Source: an uncultured Longilinea sp. (GTDB taxonomy: Bacteria; Chloroflexota; Anaerolineae; Anaerolineales; Anaerolineaceae). Taken from it: DNA of 6,985 nucleotides. Location: positions 1 through 6,985 of the forward strand of contig CALMIB010000027.1 of assembly GCA_937863945.1 (NCBI GenBank). The letters are read 5' to 3'. The position numbers and the translations under genes are program-made. Shown in pieces: positions 1 through 6,567 of this stretch (position 1 is the stretch's first letter; every line of letters starts with the position of its first letter). The notes below the pieces were generated by a model. The model had not been told where the DNA came from. It saw only the letters and a program-made list of their open reading frames with translations, and did not search any database.

Positions 1-660
1 CGGGCATTGCACCGCATCTGGCTGGAGCAATCTGGAAGCAGCGAAGCGATACTGTTTTACCAGGTTTCCTCCGACGGCGGAATGACCTGGGGGCGGGTGA
101 CGCGCATTTCGGACGCCTCGGACAGCCCCGGCCCGGCGGCCGCGGCCGTTGACGCCGCTGGACAACTGCACCTGGTGCAAATTCTGGAGGATCAACAGCA
201 GCGTCTGCTGCTGCGCTACTGGTTGTGGAACGGCAGCCGCTGGGATGCCCAGGAGGATTTTGACCTGGGCGGCGGCCGCCTGAACGCGATGGCCCAGGTT
301 GGGCTGGGAATCACCCCCAAAGGCCAGTTGGGCGCGGTGGTGGGCCGCGCGGTGGTGGGCAGTGATGCCTATCAGCCGGATTCCCTGCTGATGGGGCTGA
401 ACCGGCCGGTGACGCTGCCCGAAATCGCGGCCACGGCGCTGCCGCCCCTGCCCACCGAAACGGCCGCGCCCCCGCCGGCGGCCACCGACACGCCCGCGCC
501 GACCCCGACGATTGACCTGGCTACCCTGCACGAGGGCGACCCGTCCACCGGCGGCGGAACCGTGGGCGGGCTGGTGATTGCGCTGGTGGCATCGGTGCTG
601 GTGATTGGCGGTGCCGTCGGCTTCGCGGCCTTGAACGCGCGCAAACGCAACGGCCGCTAG
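1..660 (+). CDS. Surface-anchored BNR/sialidase-like propeller protein, C-terminal part (5' end outside window)
   Basis: The frame is open from the first base, so 219 residues of a longer protein are visible. A TTG at position 7 could be read as a start, but the protein begins in the middle of a beta-strand-like segment with no signal peptide, so I treat it as a 5' partial gene. Residues 23-30 (SSDGGMTW, bases 67-90) fit the Asp-box pattern S-x-D-x-G-x-T-W found in sialidases and other BNR propellers. The later segment VDAAGQLHLV looks like another propeller strand. Residues of about 139-180 form a Pro/Thr/Ala-rich linker. A hydrophobic segment at about 189-211 follows, then the basic tail ARKRNGR, which predicts a type I membrane anchor with the propeller outside. 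Whether it hydrolyses sugars cannot be told, because the catalytic residues of sialidases would lie in the missing part. It may be only a binding module. A hairpin and a new promoter region follow, so it probably belongs to a separate transcript. Confidence 0.85.
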   Translation, partial: RALHRIWLEQSGSSEAILFYQVSSDGGMTWGRVTRISDASDSPGPAAAAVDAAGQLHLVQILEDQQQRLLLRYWLWNGSRWDAQEDFDLGGGRLNAMAQVGLGITPKGQLGAVVGRAVVGSDAYQPDSLLMGLNRPVTLPEIAATALPPLPTETAAPPPAATDTPAPTPTIDLATLHEGDPSTGGGTVGGLVIALVASVLVIGGAVGFAALNARKRNGR

Positions 661-688
661 TTTTTCGTTAAGACTCTTGACTGAAAAA
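661..688 (+). terminator. Hairpin directly after the stop codon of the first gene (possible transcript end)
   Basis: Starting at the base after the TAG stop, TTTTTC (661-666) pairs with GAAAAA (683-688), and GTTAAG (667-672) pairs with CTTGAC (676-681). The loop is ACT, there is one unpaired T at 682 and one G-U wobble. This is a 12-bp, rather AT-rich stem. No run of T follows it on the + strand, so it is not a textbook intrinsic terminator. It could instead stabilise the 3' end of the mRNA. The TTGACT that resembles a -35 box lies in its 3' arm. Confidence 0.4.
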
Positions 689-711
689 GGATAAACCCTG
701 TCCGGTATAAT
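677..711 (+). promoter_or_regulatory. Candidate housekeeping-sigma promoter for the DUF362 operon
   Basis: A perfect -10 hexamer TATAAT lies at 706-711. A five-of-six -35 match, TTGACT, lies at 677-682. The spacer between them is 23 bp, longer than the usual 16-18, so the pair as such would be unusual. Either the -10 box works with a poor -35 (for example TGAAAA at 682-687, 18-bp spacer) or an activator helps. Transcription would start near 717-720 and leave a 5' leader of about 150 nt before the start codon at 867. It is the only promoter-like match noticed in the gaps between genes. Confidence 0.45.
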
Positions 712-726
712 GGCAGTTGTTACCGG
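702..726. promoter_or_regulatory. Inverted repeat overlapping the -10 box (possible operator)
   Basis: CCGGTA (702-707) and TACCGG (721-726) are exact reverse complements separated by 13 bp. The left arm enters the TATAAT box and the right arm covers the expected start of transcription, the position expected for a repressor site. The right arm also contains the palindrome ACCGGT (722-727). Six-base arms can arise by chance, so this is only a candidate. No regulator gene is seen in the window. Confidence 0.3.
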
Positions 727-783
727 TTAAACGGGAGTGAACCTTTTCAGTCTATTTTGTTGAATTTCTCCCCATTCCCGCAC

Positions 784-842
784 TTCAGGGTTGGGCGCTT
801 CATCGCAGATCGCAATACGGCCGCGCATCGCCAATCCCTGAA
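784..842 (+). promoter_or_regulatory. Long stem-loop in the 5' leader of the DUF362 operon
   Basis: The left arm TTCAGGGTTGGGCG (784-797) pairs with the right arm CGCCAATCCCTGAA (829-842). This gives 13 base pairs: seven (TTCAGGG), an unpaired T at 835, four (TTGG), an unpaired G at 795, and two (CG). The 31-nt loop can form a short inner CGC/GCG helix at 811-825. The structure ends 24 nt before the start codon at 867 and so sits where it could influence ribosome access or mRNA stability. I do not recognise it as any known riboswitch or leader class. Its function is unknown. Confidence 0.45.
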
Positions 843-866
843 CTGAGATCGGTCAGGTATGGATTG

Positions 867-2177
867 ATGGCAAAACTGAGCCGCAGAAACTTCTTAAAAA
901 TCCTGGGCACCGGCGCGTCCGCCGGCGCGGTGCGTATTCTCGCGCCCGGTTTGCTGCTGGGCAGCGCTGCAGCCTGCCAGGCAGCGCCGGCAACCCCGGC
1001 GGCAACCGCCGCGGCATTGCCCACCGCGCCGGCAGCGACGTTTGCCGCCACCGGGGGCGCCGCGCAGGCGGCCGATGCCACCGCCACGCTCGCGGCGACC
1101 GCGCAGCCCGCCGCTCCGACGGTTGCATCCATGCAGCCGCTGAAGGTCGGCTCGCGTGTAGTGCACGTGCACAGCGGCAATGCCACCCACTGGGGCGGTC
1201 AGGTGGGCTACTGGGATTACGCCGACCAGCGCACGGTGACGCAAATGGTCGAACGCGGCATCACCGAGCTGACCGGCCAATCGACCGTGGCGGATGCCTG
1301 GCGCGCGCTGCTGCCCGGCTACCAGCCCGGCAAAGCCATTGCCATCAAGGTCAATTTCAACAACACGCTCAGCGGCGACTGCGGCGTGGTGGGCGGCGAG
1401 ATCAACGCGCTGCCGCAGCCGGTGGCCGCCGTGATCGCCGGATTGACCGCGGCCGGCGTGGACGAGCGCGACGTGTGGATCTACGACGGCGTGGACCGCT
1501 TCATCCCAGCTTACTTCACCACTGCCATCCCGTTCAGCGGCGTGCAGTATTTTGATAAGTGCCACAACCTGGTGGATTACTATTCCAGCCAGGACGGCAC
1601 GGCCATTGTGCAGTTCAATCCGCCGGCGGGCGTGCCGGCGCCCGCGCCGCAGCGCGTGGCCGATCTGCTGACACGGGCCAGTTACCTGATCAACATGCCC
1701 ATCCTGAAGAGCCACACCTGCGCCAGCATCACCCTGGGCTTTAAGAATCACTTTGGCAGCATCGACAACCCCGGCGGCGTGCACTCGCACGTCTTCGTGG
1801 TGAACGGCTGCGGCGGGATCCTGTACCCGGATTACAACCCGCTGATCGACATCTACCGCAACCCGCACATCGGCGGCAAGACGGTGCTGACCATCGGCGA
1901 CGGCTTGTTTGGCGTCAAGGGCGGGCAGGACGCGGCCCCGAGGACCTGGTCGACGTTTGGCGGCGCGCTGCCCAACAGCCTGTTCTTTGCGCTGGATCCG
2001 GTGGCCATTGACAGCGTGATGGCCGATTTTCTGCGCGTCGAACCCGGCGCGGGCGTGTTTGCCGGCGCGGACCATTATTTGCAGCTCGCGCAGGATGCCG
2101 GGCTGGGAACCTTCGAACGCGGCGATCCCTGGGGTGGGGGGTATCGCGCCATCGAGTATCGAAAACTCGAGCTTTAA
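867..2177 (+). CDS. Tat-exported DUF362 family protein, possible lipoprotein
   Basis: The product has 436 residues. The ATG at 867 was chosen over the TTG at 864 because it puts the twin-arginine motif SRRNFLK at residues 5-11, the usual distance from the N-terminus. The ribosome site is weak (AGG at 855-857). After the hydrophobic core, SAAAC ends at Cys37, a relaxed lipobox, so the mature protein may be lipid-anchored. An Ala/Thr/Pro-rich linker runs to about residue 90. The rest is a DUF362 domain (Pfam PF04015): KVNFNN at 161-166, LKSH at 280-283, GFKNHFG at 291-297, GDGLFG at 344-349 and the C-terminal ALDPVAIDSVMADFL at 375-389. The biochemical role of this family is not known to me. 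No CxxCxxC ferredoxin cluster is present, but mature Cys172, 232, 285 and 315 could bind metal. It heads a likely operon, and its paralogue begins at 6568. Family call strong, function open. Confidence 0.93.
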   Translation: MAKLSRRNFLKILGTGASAGAVRILAPGLLLGSAAACQAAPATPAATAAALPTAPAATFAATGGAAQAADATATLAATAQPAAPTVASMQPLKVGSRVVHVHSGNATHWGGQVGYWDYADQRTVTQMVERGITELTGQSTVADAWRALLPGYQPGKAIAIKVNFNNTLSGDCGVVGGEINALPQPVAAVIAGLTAAGVDERDVWIYDGVDRFIPAYFTTAIPFSGVQYFDKCHNLVDYYSSQDGTAIVQFNPPAGVPAPAPQRVADLLTRASYLINMPILKSHTCASITLGFKNHFGSIDNPGGVHSHVFVVNGCGGILYPDYNPLIDIYRNPHIGGKTVLTIGDGLFGVKGGQDAAPRTWSTFGGALPNSLFFALDPVAIDSVMADFLRVEPGAGVFAGADHYLQLAQDAGLGTFERGDPWGGGYRAIEYRKLEL

Positions 2178-2260
2178 TCCACCTTTGGAAGGTCTGGCTC
2201 CGACTTGGGGGAAGGGAAGGTCTGAAGAAGGATTACCTGGGGAAGATTGGTAGGAACCTT
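2178..2260 (+). other. 83-bp purine-rich gap with a 10-bp direct repeat and a small hairpin
   Basis: The decamer GGAAGGTCTG occurs twice, at 2187-2196 and 2215-2224, 28 bp apart. ACCTT (2181-2185) and AAGGT (2189-2193) can form a 5-bp hairpin just after the DUF362 stop codon. No T-run follows and no promoter is evident, so read-through into the propeller gene is likely. TAGGA at 2251-2255, five bases before the TTG start, is the ribosome site of the next gene. Confidence 0.4.
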
Positions 2261-3700
2261 TTGATCAAAATTCATAAAGCGCTGCCGGTGCTTGTGCTGC
2301 TGGCCGTCCTTGCCAGTGGTTTCAGCGGCGTGCAGGCCGACCACCCTCAACAGGATGTGACCCCCACGGGCAGCGATACGCCAGCGGTCGAGGAAACCGC
2401 CGCGCCGACAGAGGGCCAATCGGCGCCTGTCGATGAGAATGCTACTACCGCAGAGTGGCCGCAGGTGCAAAACAACCCGGCCCGCACCGGCTTTTACTCC
2501 GGCTCGCTGGGCACCAATTTCACCATTGGCTGGCGGCGCGCCTTCCAGCCCGAAAAAATTTACCCGCAGGTACAGGCGATTGTGGCCGGCGGTAAGGTGC
2601 TGGTGGGCACCGAAATGGGCAACCTGTACGCATTGGATGCCCTGACCGGCGCGCAGGCCTGGAAGTACACGGCCGGCGGTGCGATCCTCAATAGTGTAGC
2701 CGTGGCCGATAACCACGTATTCTTCGGCGCGATGGACGGCGCGGTATATGCCCTGGACCTTACCAGCGGCGGCCTGGTCTGGAAAAACCAGCTCTCTCAG
2801 TTTTTGGGCTTTTCCACCGCACCGTTATTCGCGGACGGCAAGGTGATGCTGGGCGGGCGCAACGGCTTTTTCTACGCGCTCAACCCGGGCAACGGCAGCC
2901 TGGCCTGGTCGTATGACGCGGGCTCGCCCATTTTGATGACTGCGGCCTGGAACGGCGACAAAGCCTACTTCGGCACGATGGATATGTACGTGCATGCCGT
3001 CGACACCACCAACGGCGCGCGTGCCTGGAAGAGTCCGCGCATTCCGGGCATGGCCTTCAAGGATTTCTGGCCGGTAGTGACCGGCGGCATGGTGTACGTG
3101 CGCCCGATGGCCTACGGTTACCTGGGCTTTGACACCGACCACACTTCGTTGATCCTCAACGCCGGCGCGCAGCAGAACCTGCTGGCGGAATACGAGGCCG
3201 ATCCGGCAGCGCACACCGTTTCGATGTTCCGCCTGTATGAAAGCAACGGCCAACTGGCGCCCATGGTGATCCATTACAACACCAACACCATGAACGGCGC
3301 GACCGCGCCGCCCTGCGTCAACCGCGACGGCAACCTGGTGGTGCCCACCTGGCTGCCCAACAAGGGTTACTTCTCCGGTTGGGGCTTGCTCAACCCAAGC
3401 TCGGGCATCCTTGTGGATGCGTTTGTGGACGACAACCGGGGCGGCGGCAACGCCGACGAAAATATGGCGGTGACCTGCGCGCAAAACATGGTGCTTGCCA
3501 TGCACATTGAGGAAGAGAACGCCAACGACACCGGTTATTTCAACCTGGATACGCGCCGCTGGACGCTCCTGTCCGCGGGGGCGACCAACCGGCAGATGGC
3601 GAATAACACCCAGGGGGGTGGTTCCAACCCGGCCAGCATTGCCAACGGTTGGGTGTACCACATCACGTACTACGAGCTGGTTGCTCGTAAGACGAACTGA
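2261..3700 (+). CDS. Secreted PQQ-like (Trp-docking) beta-propeller protein
   Basis: The product has 479 residues. The TTG start is supported by TAGGA at 2251-2255 and because it gives a complete signal peptide: MIKIHK, a hydrophobic core at 8-20, and a likely cut after Ala26 (VQA/DH). Residues 27-62 are an acidic, Thr/Ala-rich linker. Four clear propeller repeats of the PQQ/quinoprotein type follow, each ending in a Y-A-L-D...G...W pattern: about 107-136, 148-176, 190-218 and 230-258. The second half (about 270-479) is more diverged, with one recognisable repeat around 352-387. No enzyme-specific quinoprotein dehydrogenase residues (such as a vicinal Cys pair) are seen, so a binding or scaffold role resembling BamB-like or surface propellers is more likely than a PQQ dehydrogenase. 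It ends abruptly at VARKTN, so the last blade may be incomplete. Only 15 bp separate it from the next gene, so the two are surely co-transcribed. Confidence 0.92.
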   Translation: MIKIHKALPVLVLLAVLASGFSGVQADHPQQDVTPTGSDTPAVEETAAPTEGQSAPVDENATTAEWPQVQNNPARTGFYSGSLGTNFTIGWRRAFQPEKIYPQVQAIVAGGKVLVGTEMGNLYALDALTGAQAWKYTAGGAILNSVAVADNHVFFGAMDGAVYALDLTSGGLVWKNQLSQFLGFSTAPLFADGKVMLGGRNGFFYALNPGNGSLAWSYDAGSPILMTAAWNGDKAYFGTMDMYVHAVDTTNGARAWKSPRIPGMAFKDFWPVVTGGMVYVRPMAYGYLGFDTDHTSLILNAGAQQNLLAEYEADPAAHTVSMFRLYESNGQLAPMVIHYNTNTMNGATAPPCVNRDGNLVVPTWLPNKGYFSGWGLLNPSSGILVDAFVDDNRGGGNADENMAVTCAQNMVLAMHIEEENANDTGYFNLDTRRWTLLSAGATNRQMANNTQGGGSNPASIANGWVYHITYYELVARKTN

Positions 3701-3715
3701 CCCGGGGATATCCTC

Positions 3716-6553
3716 ATGCTTAAGCGAGCTAACTTTCGACCTTTCGCCCGGTTTTTACTGGCATTAACGTTCATTCTCTCCGCGCTTGGCATTACGCCCG
3801 TTCAGGCGCAGGATGCGCCCGAGGCGCTGGCGCCTTCCACCTGGCAGACCACCGCGACCGGCATGCTCAGCACGCAAAACGGCGCGGCGCACGTCGGCGG
3901 GCTGGGGTACGTGGTCAAGGTGCAAAACTGGCCGCAGCTGATCCTGCGCGGCGGCGTGCAAAACGCGCCTGACTCCTACGTGGGCATCCGCCTCACCGGC
4001 CCGATTGGCATCACCCTGGGACAGGTGGGGGTGACCGGTTCGAGCGGAGGCCTGACCACCCAGGCAGTCGATTGGGCGCGCAACCAGCTCACCTTCTCCT
4101 CGGGCGGTTCGCAGGTGCTGTTCCATGTCAACCGTCTATCGCCGGCCGTGGCTTTGCAAACCAGCGCCGCGTCACTTAGCCTGTTCACCGGAAGCCTGCC
4201 GCGTTATACCATCGACAGCAGCAAGGTGGTGCGCCTTTCGGATGGGTCGGTGGCGCCGAAGTACGTGGCCTACCCCACCAGCGGCGGCGTGCAGGTGAAA
4301 GCCCTCAGCGGCTCAACCACCGCGCTGACCGGCATGTCGGCCAACTGGGTGCTGGTCTGGTACGGCGCCAACACCCATATCGTTGATTCGCGCATGCCGC
4401 TCTCCTACGAGTGGACGCTGCCCACCTCGGATGCGTTTCGGGCGGATTCGCCCCAACTGCTGGTTTTTCAAAACAATCCCACCGGCATCAAGCAGGGCGG
4501 CAGCGGCGGCGTGGACCTGGCCTTTTCCGGCGGCGCCGGCGCGATGGCCATTTTGCCGCTGGACGGCCGCCTGATGCGCCGGATGACCGAAACCGAGGCC
4601 TGGGCGGGCGGACTGCCCGCGGCGGTGAGCAACAAAGCCGCCTGGTGGGCCGGCCGGTTGGGCGAGTTTCCGCTGACCGTGTCGGAAACGTATGCTTATA
4701 ACTCCTCCACTGATACCACCTCGGTCACCGAAAGCTTCACCTTCCTGACGATCAAATCCGGCGGCACGCGCCTGGCGCCCCTGCCGCCCATGCTGTCGCT
4801 GGCGCGCGATTCGCTGCCGATTGCCTTCTCCGGCACGGTGGTGGACGGCGGCCTGAGCGGCGAATTTGGGCCTTCGCAGGGCATCGAGGGCGTGCAATCC
4901 TACACCTGGAGCATGAGCGGGCTGCGCGAGTACACCGACAGCCGCCGCGTGCTGCAGAACGGCGGCGTGCCCGACGAACTGACCAACCGGCTGAACGCCG
5001 AGGTGCAAAAAGTGGTCGCTTCGGGCCACTACACGCCCTGGATCTTCCTGGATGCCGTGCCCGTGCACCGCAGCCGCGGCGACCTCTACTGGGACAACCC
5101 GGCGGACGGTATTTTGCACCTGGTGGAGGTGGCCGAAGCGCTGGAAGACCCCGGCCTGAAGAGCGCGCTGATCAATTACATCACCACCGAGCGCAACGCC
5201 TATCCGCCCGAAACCGTTTACGCGCTTTCGGTCACGCAGGGCGAAATGCGCGGGCCGTTTTCGTATTATGATGACGGCGTGCGCTACGCCTGGAATCCAA
5301 ACGCGACGCAGGGGGATACCAAGCAATACGTATTCCTCAAGGACGTCCCGTTGTATTCCTTTTACGCGCTGTCGCGCTACTACGACCTGACCGGCTCTGC
5401 CCTGCCCGCGCTGACCTGGCAAAAGGCCAACGAAACGCTCAACCGTGACATGAGCGAGCAGGATTGGGCCACTTCGTACTGGTTTGCCAATTACGAAGAC
5501 CGGCGCATCGCCACCGAGAACGCCAACCGCCACCTGGCCGGCATGATCGGCTACATCCGCCTGGCGCAACTGCAGGGCGATACGGCCTCCGAAAACCTCG
5601 CGCGGTCGCTGCTGCTCAAGGCGGTGGTCACCCGGGTTGGCATGGCGCGCTATCCGCGCTACCTGGGCATCACCGGGCTGATCCAGGTGCCTGCCTCAAA
5701 TCCAGACTGGCTGATGGAATATCGCAGCCATCCGTTCATCGGTTACCTGTACAACTACCAGTGGACCAGCGCTTACGACGATCCGCGGCAGGTGGCCTAT
5801 ATGAACCAGTTCGCGGTGGACGTGAACGACTACAACTATTTGCAGTCGCCCTACAACCACCTGCGCCGCGATTTTGATACCCGTCCATCCGGGCAGGACT
5901 CGCCCTACCTGGCCGTCTTCCGTGACATGGTTCCCGAAGCCGGGCGCATCCTGCGGGATTACGCCTTCGAGGACGTGGACATCGCCGTTCAGAAGATCAC
6001 CGCGCTCTACCCACACTGGTATGCCGCTTTTGCCGAGGGCACGCTGGGCTGGGAGCATAACCTGGCGCACCCGATCGATTCCTTCCAGGTTTTCAACGCC
6101 TACGCCTGGATCGAGGATGCCTCGCCGCAGGATCTGGGCCGCTATGCCGACATCAACTGGCTGTCGGAAGGCGACTTCTTCTACATGCAAAAAGTCTCGG
6201 AGGCCATCAAAGCCTTCCGAGGATATTCGTGGCGCGGGGCTTCCTATGTGCGCCTGACCGTCATCCCCGGTGACGGCAGTTTGACGCTGATGTGGCAGGC
6301 CGTGCTGGATGAGACCGACGGCGTCACCTGGACGATCGAACTGGACGGCCCGGGCGGCACGCAGACCGTTACGGACCTGCCGTTTGCCACCACCCACTAT
6401 CAATTCACCGGCCTGACCAATTATGCCCATTACACCGTCACGTTGACCGCCTACGACAGCAACGGCGAACCGGTGCTGTCGAGCGACCCCAAATTTGGCA
6501 TGCCGTCTGATCTCCTGTTTTTTCTCCCGGCCTTAATGAAGGGCTCCCATTAG
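3716..6553 (+). CDS. Large secreted protein with helical central region and C-terminal FN3-like domain, function unknown
   Basis: The product has 945 residues. The ATG at 3716 has GGGGA at 3704-3708 seven bases upstream and gives a signal peptide with a likely cut after Ala31 (VQA/QD). Residues of about 40-410 are beta-rich, with many Gly/Ser/Thr residues and aromatic strands. Residues of about 415-835 are predicted helical and rich in Trp and Tyr (YWDNPADG at 458-465, NRHLAGMIGYIRLAQLQGD at 604-622, HPIDSFQVFNAYAW at 785-798). That look recalls alpha/alpha-toroid glycosidases and polysaccharide lyases, whose N- or C-terminal beta-sandwich would match the layout. I cannot place it in a family or name catalytic residues. 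Residues of about 843-925 fit a fibronectin type III domain. The extreme C-terminus, LLFFLPALMKGSH, is hydrophobic and may be a sorting or retention tag. It sits between the propeller and the second DUF362 gene in one tight gene cluster. A carbohydrate-active role is inference only. Confidence 0.92.
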   Translation: MLKRANFRPFARFLLALTFILSALGITPVQAQDAPEALAPSTWQTTATGMLSTQNGAAHVGGLGYVVKVQNWPQLILRGGVQNAPDSYVGIRLTGPIGITLGQVGVTGSSGGLTTQAVDWARNQLTFSSGGSQVLFHVNRLSPAVALQTSAASLSLFTGSLPRYTIDSSKVVRLSDGSVAPKYVAYPTSGGVQVKALSGSTTALTGMSANWVLVWYGANTHIVDSRMPLSYEWTLPTSDAFRADSPQLLVFQNNPTGIKQGGSGGVDLAFSGGAGAMAILPLDGRLMRRMTETEAWAGGLPAAVSNKAAWWAGRLGEFPLTVSETYAYNSSTDTTSVTESFTFLTIKSGGTRLAPLPPMLSLARDSLPIAFSGTVVDGGLSGEFGPSQGIEGVQSYTWSMSGLREYTDSRRVLQNGGVPDELTNRLNAEVQKVVASGHYTPWIFLDAVPVHRSRGDLYWDNPADGILHLVEVAEALEDPGLKSALINYITTERNAYPPETVYALSVTQGEMRGPFSYYDDGVRYAWNPNATQGDTKQYVFLKDVPLYSFYALSRYYDLTGSALPALTWQKANETLNRDMSEQDWATSYWFANYEDRRIATENANRHLAGMIGYIRLAQLQGDTASENLARSLLLKAVVTRVGMARYPRYLGITGLIQVPASNPDWLMEYRSHPFIGYLYNYQWTSAYDDPRQVAYMNQFAVDVNDYNYLQSPYNHLRRDFDTRPSGQDSPYLAVFRDMVPEAGRILRDYAFEDVDIAVQKITALYPHWYAAFAEGTLGWEHNLAHPIDSFQVFNAYAWIEDASPQDLGRYADINWLSEGDFFYMQKVSEAIKAFRGYSWRGASYVRLTVIPGDGSLTLMWQAVLDETDGVTWTIELDGPGGTQTVTDLPFATTHYQFTGLTNYAHYTVTLTAYDSNGEPVLSSDPKFGMPSDLLFFLPALMKGSH

Positions 6554-6567
6554 AGGAAAAAAACGCG
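6551..6567 (+). promoter_or_regulatory. Ribosome binding site of the second DUF362 gene, overlapping the previous stop
   Basis: AGAGGA (6552-6557) is a strong Shine-Dalgarno sequence made partly from the TAG stop (6551-6553) of the preceding gene, ten bases before the ATG at 6568. It fixes the start of the last gene and implies coupled translation within the operon. Confidence 0.7.

Noticed and set aside
737..763. Eight-codon GTG leader peptide after ACGGGAG
   Set aside because: The purine stretch abuts the GTG with no spacing, and the peptide shows no run of regulatory codons typical of attenuators.
757..846. Short + strand open frame of about 29 codons in the leader (from TTG)
   Set aside because: There is no ribosome site, the start is poor and the peptide has no features. 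The region is better explained by the stem-loop.
864..866. TTG as start of the first DUF362 protein
   Set aside because: It adds only one residue before an ATG that fits the Tat signal; the ATG is the simpler start.
894..2075. Long minus-strand open frame opposite the first DUF362 gene
   Set aside because: It is a product of strong third-position GC bias. The protein is rich in Arg/His/Val/Gly with no domain, and the + strand frame carries a Tat signal and family motifs.
2825..3661. Minus-strand open frame opposite the propeller gene
   Set aside because: Shadow of the GC-rich propeller gene. Composition is not protein-like and no ribosome site was seen.
3495..3767. + strand open frame bridging the propeller gene and the next gene
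   Set aside because: It is out of frame with both real genes, Arg/Thr/Pro-rich and without any domain. Both neighbours have good starts and signals, so no frameshift is needed.
4313..5569. 418-codon minus-strand open frame inside the large secreted gene
   Set aside because: Same shadow effect: biased His/Arg/Gln/Gly composition, no signal or domain, and fully inside a convincing gene.
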